Positions 39,073 through 49,241 of a stretch of 64,000 nt of DNA are shown one piece after another. A program made the position numbers and the translations under genes. Positions within the stretch are counted from its first letter, which is position 1, and each line of letters starts with the position of its first letter. The stretch comes from Fodinicola feengrottensis. GTDB taxonomy: Bacteria > Actinomycetota > Actinomycetes > Mycobacteriales > HKI-0501. The stretch lies in assembly GCF_010993775.1 (NCBI RefSeq), contig NZ_WOTO01000029.1, positions 1 to 64,000 of the forward strand, written 5' to 3'. The notes under the pieces were generated by a model that was not told the DNA's origin, made no database searches, and saw only the letters and a list, made by a program, of their open reading frames with translations.

Positions 39073-39780
39073 ATGATCCAGACGCAGATCGCGTACGTGA
39101 CCGAACATCTCCCGGAGCCGGTACGGCTGCTTGACGCCGGCTGCGGCTCAGGCGACCTCGCCGCCGCGTTGACGGCCCGTGGCTACGACGTCACGGCCAT
39201 CGACATCGATCCGAACGCAGTCGCGTCCGCGCGCAGCAAGGGGGTCGCCGCATTCGTTGCCGACATTGCCGACTATGACAACCAACCGTTTGATGCCGTG
39301 CTGTTTTCCTTTTCCCTGCATCATGTCGATCGCCTTGACGCCGCCATTGAACGAACCCGGGACCTGCTCAAAGCCGGCGGCACTCTGCTCGCCGACGAAT
39401 TCGCCTGGGAACGCGCTGACGCCAAGACCGCCGGCTGGTTTTACGACATCCGTGTCCTGCTGGGAAAGGCGGGCGCGCTGGAAGGGCATCAGGACGAAGA
39501 TCCAGTGGTGGAGCCACTGCGCAAATGGCAGCATCGACACGGCGTCGAGGATCCGATGCATCCGGGCGAACAGCTGGTCAAGGCGATCCGACGTCACTTC
39601 GACCTCGTCGAGTCAAGCCCAGCGCCCTACCTGCACCGCTACATTAACCCCACCGACCAAAGCGTATTTGCCGCTCTCAAGGAGATCGAACATCACCAGG
39701 TGAGCACCGGCGCGATTGCCGAGGTCGGCCTTCGACTCCGCGCCCTGCCAGCGTCACCGCTCACGGGACAAAGCAGCTGA
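39073..39780 (+). CDS. Class I SAM-dependent methyltransferase
   Basis: 235 aa. Motif I VRLLDAGCGSGDLAAAL, acidic residue in VTAIDIDPNAV, motif post-I GVAAFVADIADY, motif IV FDAVLFSFSLHHVDRLDAA, then LLKAGGTLLADEFAWERAD. The acceptor is unknown; small-molecule methylation is most likely. Divergent from the LysR regulator. Confidence 0.85.
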   Translation: MIQTQIAYVTEHLPEPVRLLDAGCGSGDLAAALTARGYDVTAIDIDPNAVASARSKGVAAFVADIADYDNQPFDAVLFSFSLHHVDRLDAAIERTRDLLKAGGTLLADEFAWERADAKTAGWFYDIRVLLGKAGALEGHQDEDPVVEPLRKWQHRHGVEDPMHPGEQLVKAIRRHFDLVESSPAPYLHRYINPTDQSVFAALKEIEHHQVSTGAIAEVGLRLRALPASPLTGQSS

Positions 39781-40047
39781 GGCAGCGATCGGAGGCGGCC
39801 AACATTGGCTGCGCTGAACACGAAGACCATATCCCGCCACAGAGCACAGCGACGATCCCGACGTCGGCCAGCGTGATCTGACCATGCCCGCGGCCATTCA
39901 CGGTCGCACCACCATCGCAGCAACCAGGATCCAGCATGAACCCGCCACAACCGCGAGACTAAACGGCACAATGCGGTTCTCCCGGAATCGTGGAGGACTT
40001 CCCATGCGCGGCTTCTGGGGGAACCGCAGGAGGCTGGTGTGTCTTGG
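39781..40047. other. Convergent intergenic region
   Basis: Between the plus-strand methyltransferase and the minus-strand TetR gene. No gene, repeat or clear terminator seen. Confidence 0.5.
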
Positions 40048-40657
40048 TCAGGTCGCGGCGATCCATCCGCGTACGGCGGCGGCAGCGATTGCTTTGGCGG
40101 CGGCGGCGGCTGGGCAGGTGGGCGGGGTCGATGGCGGCTTCCATGGCTGCGCCGTTGATCAGGGCGATGATGCTGAAGGTGATGTGGCGAACTGACAGGT
40201 CCGGCTGTGGTGTGCAGGATCTGAGCAGCCTGGTGAGGTGTTCGCGCCACACGTCGAGGGCTTGTCTGTGGTCGTCCATGCCGGCGCCGTGGTCGCGGAT
40301 GTGTGGGGCGACCACGGCGCCAACGACGACGACAAGGGCGCGCAGAGACGGGTCGGTACGGAGTTTGACAAGATAGTTGGCGATGAAGTTGGTCAGTCGT
40401 TGCTGTGGTGTGTGGCTGTCGTCCAGAAGTGGCGCCAGTAGTCGGTCCGACTGCTCGGCCCAGCCTTCGACCAGGGTGGCTCGTAGCAGGGAGCTTTTGT
40501 CACCGAAGTGGTGGACCACGGCTCCCCGGGTGAGGCCGACCCGTTGCGCGATTCCTTCGATGGTGGAGGAATCCCAGCCGTTCTCGGCGAAAGAGTCGAG
40601 GGCTGCTGCCAATACGGCCGCGCGGGTCCGCGCGGCCTCTTCCGCGGTCTTTCTCAT
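40048..40657 (-). CDS. TetR-family transcriptional regulator (frameshifted at the C-terminus)
   Basis: About 203 aa. HTH: RTRAAVLAAALDSFAENGWDSSTIEGIAQRVGLTRGAVVHHFGDKSSLL. C-domain with TNFIANYLVKLRTDPSLRALVVV and HITFSIIALINGAAMEAAI. Near 40110 the frame should step (CCC) to the Ala-rich end that terminates at 40048. Starts 7 bp after the amidohydrolase stop, so it is the third gene of the esterase operon and probably its own repressor. Confidence 0.8.
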
Positions 40658-40664
40658 GCGTGGA

Positions 40665-42376
40665 TTATGTCGTGTGCCAGTGCGGCGGAGTGCTGGCTCC
40701 GCGGGTGTCGTGTACGACAGTTCCGCCGATGGCAGTGAGTACGACCTCGGTATCGCGGATCTCATCGATGGGGCAGGTGAGGATGTCGTGGTCCAGAGCC
40801 ACGAAATCAGCGAGCTTGCCGGCTTCGACGGAGCCGAGCCGATCTTCCCACTGGACGAGTGCGGCGCCGTTGATGGTATGGATTTGGATGGCTTCCGCGC
40901 GGGTGATCTTCTTCGATGGTGTCATCATGTCGCGGCCAGTCTCGCCGTCCACTCGGCGAAGTGAGGCCCAGATCTGGAACATCGGCTCCGGGTGGGCACC
41001 GTCGCAGCTTGCGCTATCGGTACGCCCGCGTCGATCCACCACCGCAGGGGGACCACGTTCTGCCAGCGATCGCCAGTCAACCGGTTGACATAGAGGCGTA
41101 CGCCTTTGGTGAAGTCGGTGCTTGAGCAGGTTTGGGCGAGAATTCCCATGTCCTTGAGCTGGCCGAGTTGTTCCCGAGTCGGGTAGAGGGCATGTTGCAG
41201 AATCCAGCCGCGGCCGGCGATCGGTGTCGATGCGTTGATGATCGCGAGTGCCTCGGTGGCCATGGCGCACGCTCGGTCGCCGCCGGCGAGGATGTTGAGC
41301 CGCAGGTGGTGTTTGTGGGCGAGGTGGCCGATTTCCACGAGTTGGTCCGTCGACACGGTCGGTTCGCCGTTGCAGGGCTGGTCGTACATGTCAAGGTACG
41401 GCTCGAACATCACCAGGCCACCGAAGGCAGGGCCGCCTGAATCGACGGACAGCGTTGCGCCGACGACTTTGAAGTGATCGTCGCCGGTGCCGGCGCCTAG
41501 CGCGTCGGTACGGCTGGCCATCCAGGCGTCGAGCTCGTCGATCGACCGGGTGTTGGGGAATTCGTACGCGCTGACGACACGATTCGCGAGTCGTGCCTCG
41601 GCGTGTAGTTGGCGCAACTCTGGAATGAAGAAATTGCTGTGTGCCTCGTAAATGGTCGTGACGCCGAAGGTGAGGTTTTCGCGGACCGCGACTTCGATGG
41701 CGTCCCGCCGTGTGTGCGGTGACATTTGGGGTAACAGGGACTGAAGTCGGGTGTTGAGCGCGCTGCTGGTGAAGATGGTGAGGCCGTAGATCAGGCCGGT
41801 GGCCTCGCCGTCATCATCTCTGGCGATGTGCATCATGCCTTCATCCGGCGTGTTCCGGTCGACGCCGAGCAGCCGCAGGGCGACGCTGTTGAAAATCGCC
41901 GGGTGCGGCCAGAACGCCGAGGTGCAGATGTAGACCGGATGCTCGGGCGCCGCGGCGTCCAGGTCCTCGCGAGTGGGCCAGCGGTGCTCGGTCAGCGCCT
42001 CGGGGAGACCGAAATAGTCTGGAGGCTCGCCGATCGGGGTGGTGGCGATCCATTGCCCTGGCGGGACTTTCGCCGCTTCCTTGGCAATGGTCGCGGCGAT
42101 CTCGGCGACGGAACGAAGGCCGACGAGCGACGGCTCGATTGTGTTCCATAGTCCGCGCAGGATGGTATGGGGGTGACCGTCGACGAATCCAGGCAGAACC
42201 ATTCGCCCCTCGAGATCGACGACGGTGGCACCAGTACGCCGGGCGTACTCTCGCAGCCGCCGGTTCGTGCCGACCTTGACAAACCGTCCGTCTTGGACGG
42301 CAAACGCCTCGGCGATACTGAATTTTTTGTCGACGGTGACGACTTTGGCGTTGACATAAACAGTGGGCTTTTCCAT
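40665..42376 (-). CDS. YtcJ-type amidohydrolase, Amidohydro_3 family (frameshifted)
   Basis: About 570 aa. Seen: VVTVDKKFSIAEAFAVQDGRFVKVG, GRMVLPGFVDGHPHTILRG with the H-x-H metal motif, GEATGLIYG, FGVTTIYEAHSN, LNILAGGDRACAMATEALA (metal His region), and the closing GSVEAGKLADFVALDHDIL. Large YtcJ-like enzymes hydrolyse N-acyl or cyclic amides of unknown nature. The break is near 41005 (CAAG, add A). It follows the carboxylesterase by 25 bp. Confidence 0.8.
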
Positions 42377-42401
42377 GGTGATCCTTTGTGGATAGCGCGG
42401 G

Positions 42402-43866
42402 TCAGCGTTCGTATGAGACAGCCGTCGAATGGGCGAAATGCATAATTGCTTTTCCGATCCCGTCGTACGATGGCCAATCGGGTATGCCGTCGTGAGTCGG
42501 ATTTCCGTTACGGGTGAAGGCGATCCAGGCGCCTTGCACGGAATCGACGAGGGGGGAGAGTACGTCCGCGGCCAGGCCGCCGAGCATCGGCGCGTCCGCC
42601 CAGGCCGCCAGGTTGCCGAACACGAACGGCAGCTCCAGGCAGTGACAGGCCCCGAACGGGCTGCCCGCCGGACTCCAGTCGAACTGGTAGACCCAGGCCG
42701 GGTTTCCGTGTGCGGCCAGTGATTCGGCGAGGCGGATGCTGCCGGACCGGTACATGTGCTCGGTGTTCAGGTCGATCGCCAGTTCCGCCGGCGTACGGCT
42801 GTCGCCCGAAGGGACGAGCGACCTGTTGCCGAGCCACCGCGCGGCTGCTTCTTCCAGCCCGGGCCGGGTCAGCCCGTGGACCTGTTCGTCGAAAACATAC
42901 ATGGCGGCGGCTTCGTCGCGGTTGGTGCCGATCATGACCTGGACGCCGCCGGCTGCGCGGGTGCCAACGGTTCCCACCGAATCGGCGGCCACCAGGCCAT
43001 CGGCCGCGACGAGCTGGAACAGCCGGGTCCGATCCAGGAAATGACTCGGCCGGCTGCGAAGAAGCTGGACTTGCGCGGTCATGATGTCGGCTGCGGAGCG
43101 GGCGCGCAGTTCGCTTGCCTGAGCCGGGGAAAGGTCGAGAGCATTGAGGAAACGGACCGCGATCTCCGTCGCTTCCGCTGGGCGCTGGGGCAGCATTCCG
43201 GCCGGCGCACTTTGCAGGATGGCCCGCCGGAACAGCCCGGTCGCCGCCGAACCAGACAGCAGGCCGATGATGGAGATGGCCCCGCCGGACTGACCCGCTA
43301 CCGTCACCGCGTCTGGATCACCGCCGAACGCGGCGATGTTCTCCTTTACCCAACGCAGAGCCTGCGCCTGGTCCAGCAGACCGAAGTTGCCGGCGCCGAC
43401 ATCCGGGTCGAGGTCCGCGAGGAAAAGATAGCCCAGCGCACCTAACCGGAAATTGGCAGTGACAACAACGATGTCCCCACGTCGGGCAAGCTCGGCGCCG
43501 TCGTACCAGTCCAGCCCACCGGAGCCGCTGACCATGCCACCGCCGTGCAGGAACACCAAAACCGGCCGGGCGGACTCGGCCGGTTTCGGCGCCCATACGT
43601 TCAGAAACAGGCAGTCCTCGGACTGCCGCATTTCGCGGGCTCCCAAAGCCCAGCCCATCACCGCCGGTGGTTGAGGCGCAGCTGCCCCCGGTTCGTACGC
43701 GTCGAGGACACCGGCCCACCGCGGTGGTGGTTGTGGTGGCCCAAACCGGTTGGCGCCAACCGCGCGCCCCCGCGTACGGAATTCCGCGAAACGCAGACAC
43801 CCCTCCAACTCGCTGCCCGTGGACTCGGCCCTGCGCGATCACTACCTCTGATATGGCTTTCCGCAT
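42402..43866 (-). CDS. Type-B carboxylesterase (frameshifted)
   Basis: About 488 aa, alpha/beta hydrolase. Start MRKAISEVVIAQGRVHGQRV, GVSAFRGIPYAG, then EDCLFLNVWAP, VLVFLHGGGMVSGSG (oxyanion hole), FGGDPDAVTVAGQSGGAISI with the nucleophile Ser, MIGTNRDEAAAM, and SPFGACHCLELPFVFGN with the catalytic His. Removing one G in GGGGG near 43780 joins the N-terminus. No signal peptide. First gene of an operon with the amidohydrolase and TetR, suggesting sequential ester and amide cleavage of one compound. Confidence 0.8.
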
Positions 43867-43892
43867 TTCTGGCGCCTCCTTCTAGAGTCAAC

Positions 43893-43918
43893 ATACATAC
43901 ATGATGTCACGTATGTAT
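43893..43918. promoter_or_regulatory. Inverted repeat, TetR operator candidate
   Basis: ATACATAC and GTATGTAT are exact inverse complements with a 10-nt spacer, 27 bp upstream of the esterase start. Size and symmetry fit a TetR operator; the TetR protein at the end of the operon is the natural candidate. The site overlaps the end of the DUF427 gene. Confidence 0.5.
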
Positions 43919-44803
43919 AGAGGCTGGGGCGCAGATCTGCGTAACGCCAACGTTCAGCGGGGCTGCGGGTCGAGGCGATCCTGCTTCGGATCCTGTGTTC
44001 GTCAAGTCGATGGGCTTGCCGTCGACCCAGGTCTGAACTCCATCGGCAAGGAAACAGAGGTAGCCAGCAATTTGCAGCGCATCTGGCAAAGGCCGCGGGT
44101 AGTACCAGACCGCGTCCGGAATAACTCGGTCGCCGACCCGAAGGTTTCGGTACGATGCGTTTCCCTTGTACGCGCAGGTCGTGTGCGTGGCGCTGGGGCT
44201 CAGGAGTTCTCTGTGGACGGCGTCTGCCGGCAAGTAAAACCGGTTGGGCAGACCGGTCTCGGAAACCAGCAACGCCTGGTCACTTTCGGCGATTTCAGTA
44301 CCGGCCGCGACGACGCGTACGTGCCGGCTGGTACGACGGACATCCACTCGATGGTACGGGTCACGGAAGGATCCGAAGATTTCCTCATCCTCGTCGAACC
44401 AGGCATCCATCGCGTCCCACCGGATGGTGACGTGTCCGGCGAGCCAGCGGGCCGAGGGGTCAGGTTCGGGACAGCCTTGAACAGCGTTCTCGACAACCCG
44501 TTCGCCGATCCGAAGCGACTCATAGACAGCGTCGCCCTTGTACGGCAGTGGTGCCCGATGAGCGCTCGGCACGATCAAGTCTGCCCGAACATCGGTCCGT
44601 GGAACGTACAGCTGGGGACCAGCGTGTGACTCGTGCAGGAGTTTCGCGTCAACACTGTCCAGAATCACCTGGTCGCCAAGGATCGCTCGGACCCGCCGCG
44701 GGAAGCGCTGCCAGAACAGGCGGTGCACCGGACCATCGATCCGGTAGTTGACGCTCTCCGGAGCGTCTAGTGACAGTGGTCCACCACCAAAGGTCAGGGT
44801 CAT
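43907..44803 (-). CDS. Double-DUF427 protein
   Basis: 298 aa, unbroken. Two DUF427 modules: residues ~25-130 (VRAILGDQVILDSVDAKLLHE, LYVPRTDVRADLI, APLPYKGDAVYESLRIGERVVENAVQ) and ~150-265 (RTSRHVRVVAAGTEIAESDQALLVSETGLPNRFYLPADAV, THTTCAYKGNASYRNLRVG, AVWYYPRP). The P-Y-K-G and Y-C/A-Y-K-G turns are typical. Biochemical function unknown. It overlaps the peroxiredoxin stop by 4 bp, so it is co-translated with it. Confidence 0.85.
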   Translation of the reverse strand: MTLTFGGGPLSLDAPESVNYRIDGPVHRLFWQRFPRRVRAILGDQVILDSVDAKLLHESHAGPQLYVPRTDVRADLIVPSAHRAPLPYKGDAVYESLRIGERVVENAVQGCPEPDPSARWLAGHVTIRWDAMDAWFDEDEEIFGSFRDPYHRVDVRRTSRHVRVVAAGTEIAESDQALLVSETGLPNRFYLPADAVHRELLSPSATHTTCAYKGNASYRNLRVGDRVIPDAVWYYPRPLPDALQIAGYLCFLADGVQTWVDGKPIDLTNTGSEAGSPRPAAPLNVGVTQICAPASIHT

Positions 44804-45468
44804 GACTTGTCACCGGCCGAGGAATCCAGAGCGGCCAGAATCCGGGCCGGTTCGGTACGCGTCGTATAGTCGGGATGCACATCGATGAACTGGATCTTTT
44901 TGTGCCTGTCAATGATCAGCACCGTCGGATGCGGAAGCTCCCATTCGCCCGTACCGTTGACCGCGCCGACATCGATTCCGAACCTTCTCGACAGGGTCTG
45001 AGCGCCGCTGCCCATGGTGAACACAATTCCCAGCGAGCGGGCGACGCGATTGCTCACATCGGACAGCACCGTGAACTCCAATGCATTGGATTCCTGAGAT
45101 GACAGCGATCCATCCGGTAGTTGGGGGCTGATGGCAACCAGCCCAATACCGCGCTCCTTCAGCTGAGGGAAAAGCTCCTGCTGGTACGTCCGCAGCGTCA
45201 GATTGCAGAATGGGCACCATGCGCCGCGATAGAACACAATGACCGCGGGCCCTTCGGCGATCACGTCGTCGAGCGACACATAGTCGCCTTTGGCGTCGGG
45301 CAGTTTGAAGTCCTCGATCCTGGAACCGGCCGCGGCCGGGTTGGCCTGGTCGGCCTGATGGACGATACGAGTGACTTCCGAAGTGACGATGTCACTGACC
45401 TCTGTTGGTGCTTGCGCCAGGAAGTTGGTTCGGATCGCGTCAAGTCCCTCATGGAGAGTTTTAGGCAC
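44800..45468 (-). CDS. Peroxiredoxin-like protein (AhpC/TSA, thioredoxin fold)
   Basis: 222 aa. Helical N-terminal ~65 residues, then FKLPDAKGDYVSLDDVI, VIVFYRGAWCPFCNLTLRTY with a CPFC pair in the peroxidatic position, LVAISPQLPDGSLSSQE and VLIIDRHKKIQFIDV. The C-x-x-C arrangement resembles the PRX-like2/alkyl-hydroperoxide-type subgroup that reduces peroxides or disulfides. Middle gene of an NmrA - Prx - DUF427 unit. A paralog lies at 61916-62620. Confidence 0.85.
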   Translation of the reverse strand: MPKTLHEGLDAIRTNFLAQAPTEVSDIVTSEVTRIVHQADQANPAAAGSRIEDFKLPDAKGDYVSLDDVIAEGPAVIVFYRGAWCPFCNLTLRTYQQELFPQLKERGIGLVAISPQLPDGSLSSQESNALEFTVLSDVSNRVARSLGIVFTMGSGAQTLSRRFGIDVGAVNGTGEWELPHPTVLIIDRHKKIQFIDVHPDYTTRTEPARILAALDSSAGDKS

Positions 45469-45500
45469 AATATCCCTTTCATTGCAATGGTTGTGGCCTG

Positions 45501-46348
45501 TTACAACAGCTCTTGGATGAATTCGGTAAAGGAGCGCGCTGGGCTTCCGGTGACCTTCTCGATATCATCTGAGACCTGCGCGCAGTTGCCGGCGCGCACG
45601 TGACGGTAGAAATCCAGCAACGCATCGGCAACCAGCGCCGGTGTGCCGCTGGCGAGTATGGATTCCCTGGCCGCTTCCTCGGGCAAGTCGACGTAGCTGA
45701 CGACTCGTCCGAGCAGAGCGCTAAGCTGGGCGGCCTGTTCGCGGAAGGTCAGCGCTTTCGGACCGGTCAACAGATACGCCCTGTGCTCATGCTGGGGATC
45801 AGTCAGAGCACTCGCCGCGACCGCGGCGATATCGCCAGGATGTACGACCGAAACCCGGCCTTCTCCGGCCGGCAGCGCCAACGTCTCCTCCTGGCGGGTC
45901 AGGCCGGACGGGCCAACGATGTTGGACATGAATCCGTTGGGCCGCAGAAAGGTCCAGGACATCGGGGTACGCGCCAACGCCCGTTCGGTTCGACCATGCC
46001 AGCGAGCGAAGACCGTGTCACCGACATCCGCGCCGGCGACCGACAGATACACCACATGCGAGACTCCGGCATCTGCGGCGGCCTCGATCACATTACTCTC
46101 GGCCTCAAATTTCTCCTCACCCGGGAGATCCGGGGAAAGCAGGAATAGCCGGGTCGCACCCTTGAGCGCGCACGACCGAGAGTCGCGGGCCTGGCCATAT
46201 CTCCCGGGATGATATCCAGGCCCAACTGCCGCAGTGGCTGCGCTCTGCCGAGATCTCTGACGATCGCTCGCGCTGGGTGGCCACGTTCGGCGAGCTTCAC
46301 GGCCAGGTAACCGCCGACCGTTCCGGTTGCTCCCGTAAGGACGATCAC
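45501..46348 (-). CDS. NmrA-like NAD(P)-binding protein (frameshifted)
   Basis: About 282 aa, atypical SDR. Start IVLTGATGTVGGYLAVKLAERGH carries G-x-x-G-x-x-G, then ARAIVRDLGRAQPL, and in the other frame GATRLFLLSPDLPGEEKFEAE, VSHVVYLSVAGADVG, TFLRPNGFMSNIV, VVHPGDIAAVAASALTDP. Catalytic Tyr-x-x-x-Lys is absent, as usual for NmrA/HSCARG redox sensors and quinone-reductase-like members. The break is near 46180, one GC unit too many in GCGCGC. Upstream of the peroxiredoxin. Confidence 0.75.
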
Positions 46349-46548
46349 TGGATTCTCCCTCAGCTGTTTCAGTGGAATCGATCGGCAACAACGATATGCC
46401 GCGCCAGATGTCGGGCATGGTCCAATTTACGGTGGGATTCGCGTACCAATTCGACGTCATTCTTCGGTAAGAAATCACAGTCATTCGCCGCGCTCCCGCT
46501 GACTATCCTGGAGGTCGCTCCGACCGAGACCAATCCCAGGAGGACTTA

Positions 46549-47351
46549 ATGTCCCTCACCATTGCCCACGGCCCGCTGGCATGGAATCCGAGTGCTAGCA
46601 ACTACCAGCTTGATGGACCCGAGAACCGGTTGTTCGGACACCCGTTTTTCCGCGTCGCGTTCGAGCTCTCTTCGCCGGCCTGGTCGTGGTCGATTCCATT
46701 GCGGCCAAGCTCCTGCACGAATCCGAAAGGCTACCGCAACTGTTCATACCTCGTACCGATATCCGCGCGGATCTGCTCCGAAGCAGTCCTCGTCGGGAGC
46801 ATGATCCATTCAAAGGCGATGCGGGATTCGAGTCAGTCAAAGTGGGGGACCGGGTCGCCGAGGACGCGGTGTGGTCCTACCGGCGCCTGAACGAGCAGGT
46901 TGGCTGGCTCTCTGGGCATGTCGGCGTTTCGTGGTCCGCGATGGACTCCTGGTTCGATGAGGACGAGGAGGTTTTCGGCGAGATTCGCGATCCCTATCAC
47001 CGGGTGGATATCCGCCACACCAGCCGGCACGTTTGCGTCACGGCCGCGGGCGTGGAGATCGCTGAGACCCGTCGTGCGTTGTTGGTCTCGGAGACCGGTC
47101 TTCCGAATCGTTTCTACATTCCCGCGGACGACGTACGAAGCGACATTCTTCGGCCCAGCGCGACCCACACCATCTGCCCGTACAAAGGCACCGCGTCATA
47201 CCGAACGTTGCAGCTTTCGGACAAGGTCGTCGAGGATGCTGCCTGGTTCTACGACGACCCGCTTCCCGAGACCCGGCAAATCGCGGGCTACCTGTGCTTT
47301 CTCGGCGATGAGATGCGGACCAGCGTCGATGGAGCGGTCATAGATAGTTAA
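46549..47351 (+). CDS. Double-DUF427 protein, second copy (frameshifted)
   Basis: About 267 aa, clearly paralogous to the protein at 43907-44803 (shared SIAAKLLHESERLPQLFIPRTDIRADLL, SGHVGVSWSAMDSWFDEDEEVFG, LLVSETGLPNRFYIPADDV, THTICPYKGTASYRTLQ). The break is near 46650; one more T in TTTTT gives PFFPRRVRALFAGLVVVDS, which aligns with the first copy. Divergent from the NmrA-Prx-DUF427 unit across a 200-bp gap, so one regulator may control both. Confidence 0.75.
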
Positions 47352-47453
47352 TAGCGCCTCGCCGGTCCGATACCGCCGGACCTGGACGAATTCGCGCCAA
47401 GGCCGCTCATCGCCGATGACGTACGGGACAATCCAGCACAGGTGCGCCGCGTC

Positions 47454-48991
47454 TCAGGGACGCGTTACCGGGCCTCGACGATAGATGGGAACTTCGCGCC
47501 AGTCGATGGACTGCCGCAGCTGCGACTTGACGATCTTGCCGGCCGAGTTGCGAGGCAGCGGTTCGGTCATCGCGATGACGAGTTCGGGGATCTTGTAGCC
47601 GAGCAGGTGGTGCTGCGCGTGCTCGATGACGGCGGCGGTGTCCAGTGCCGTGCCCGGCTCGGCCACGATAAGCGCACCCACTCGTTCGCCGAGTTCGTCG
47701 TCCGGAACGCCGACGACGGCGACCTCCCATACGCCTGGCGCCGCGGCGAGCACGTCCTCGACCTCGCCGGAGAACACCTTCTCGCCGCCGCGGCTGATCA
47801 TGTCCTTGATGCGGTCGACGACGTAGACGAACCCGTCGCCGTCGATCCGGCCGAGATCGCCCATCCGAAGCCAGCCATCCACGGTGAACGCGTCGCGGGT
47901 GGCGTCCGGGCGGTTCCAGTAGCCGGTGGTCACGTTTGGGGGGCCGCGGACGACGAGCTCGCCGACGCCGTGGACGTCCGGGTCATCGACCTTGATGTCG
48001 CAGACGGCATGGCGATGCCCACGCTGCTGCTGTGCGACAGCGCGTACTCGTTCGGCAGGGCGGTGTGCAGCCCGGTGCATTCGGTCGACCCGAAGCCGTT
48101 CTGCAGGGCGGCCTCCCCGAACGCGGCGCGGATGTCCTCGACCAGCCGCGGCGGGGTAGGGGCGCCGCCGTACGAGATGCTCTTGACGTGGGCGAGTGCC
48201 GCTGGTGAGAACGCGGGATCGCGGATGATGCGCCAGTACATCGTCGGTACGCCCACCAGCGCGGTGGCTCGGTGCTCGACGGCGGCCTCAATGAAGGACT
48301 CGACGGTGAAGCCGGAACGGATGATGGACGTGCCGCCGTAGTTCACGGTCGACAACATCAGCGAGTTGCAACCGGTGATGTGCGAAAGAGGCACGGCGAT
48401 GATCGAACGGAGTGGGCTGTCGCCGAGCGCGGCGGCGTACATTCGGCGCTGGTTCTCCGCGTTCTGGATCGCGTTGCGGTGCCTGATGATCACGCCCTTC
48501 GGGCGGCCGGTCGTGCCACTGGTGTAGAAGATCGACGCGATGCTGTCCTCGCCCTGGCCCTCGATCACGAACGGCGCGCCCTCGGTCAGCCGGCCCGGAT
48601 CGTCGAGCACGACCTTCACTTCGCAGTCGGCCACGATGTGGTCGACCTCCGGTGGTGTCGACCGCGAGCTCAGGGTGACCACGACGCCACCGGCCAAGTG
48701 GATTGCCCAGTACGCGACCACCCAGTTGACGCAGTTCGGCAGCTGCAGACCCACCCGATCACCGCGACTGACGCCGGCGCCTCTGAGACCGCCCGCCACC
48801 CGCGCCGCACGCTCGAAAAGCTGGGCGTAGGTGACGATCTCGTCGTCCGACCCGACCAGAACTGGGGCAGAACTGAATTCTCGGCAACGCGCCACGAGGA
48901 GGTCGACAAGAGACGGGGCCAAACCCCGATAGTGGCGGCGCCCGTCGCTGTCGGTTTCGACGTTCGCGGTTCCGTACGGGCTGAAAATCAT
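47454..48991 (-). CDS. AMP-forming acyl-CoA synthetase / fatty-acid-CoA ligase (frameshifted)
   Basis: About 512 aa, ANL superfamily. Seen: SLVDLLVARCREFSSAPVLV, GVSRGDRVGLQLPNCVNWVVAYWA, ASIFYTSGTTGRPKGVIIRH (P-loop), YGGAPTPPRLVEDIRAAF, QNGFGSTECTG, GWLRMGDLGRIDGDGFVYVVDRIKDMI, and PLPRNSAGKIVKSQL with the catalytic Lys. The break is near 48015 (CC, add C). Start at 48991 with GGGAAG upstream. Divergent from the TetR that begins the acyl-CoA degradation genes; it probably activates their substrate. Confidence 0.85.
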
Positions 48992-49094
48992 GGACTTCCC
49001 GCCGTTCCGAGCAAGGTGAAGAGCGCCGACGACTCCTGGGAGGCTAGGCCCGCCGAGTAACGTCGGAGCCGACCCGATGGATCGCGTCGCCAAG

Positions 49095-49111
49095 CTAGAT
49101 GCGCGTTCTAG
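49095..49111. promoter_or_regulatory. Inverted repeat, operator candidate of the acyl-CoA gene set
   Basis: CTAGA-N7-TCTAG lies between the divergent ligase and TetR genes, with internal GAAC-like half-sites on the minus strand. The composition recalls KstR-type sites but does not meet their consensus exactly. Confidence 0.35.
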
Positions 49112-49241
49112 ATTTGTCAATTGACCGCGGCTCGTCGAGCGAGAACGGTGTGTCGAGCCGCGGTTCGCCCTTGGTCGCTCGTACGCCGTGCAGAATGTGC
49201 GTGCAGTCCGGACCACGCGGGCCGAGGTGAGAGGGGTCGGC

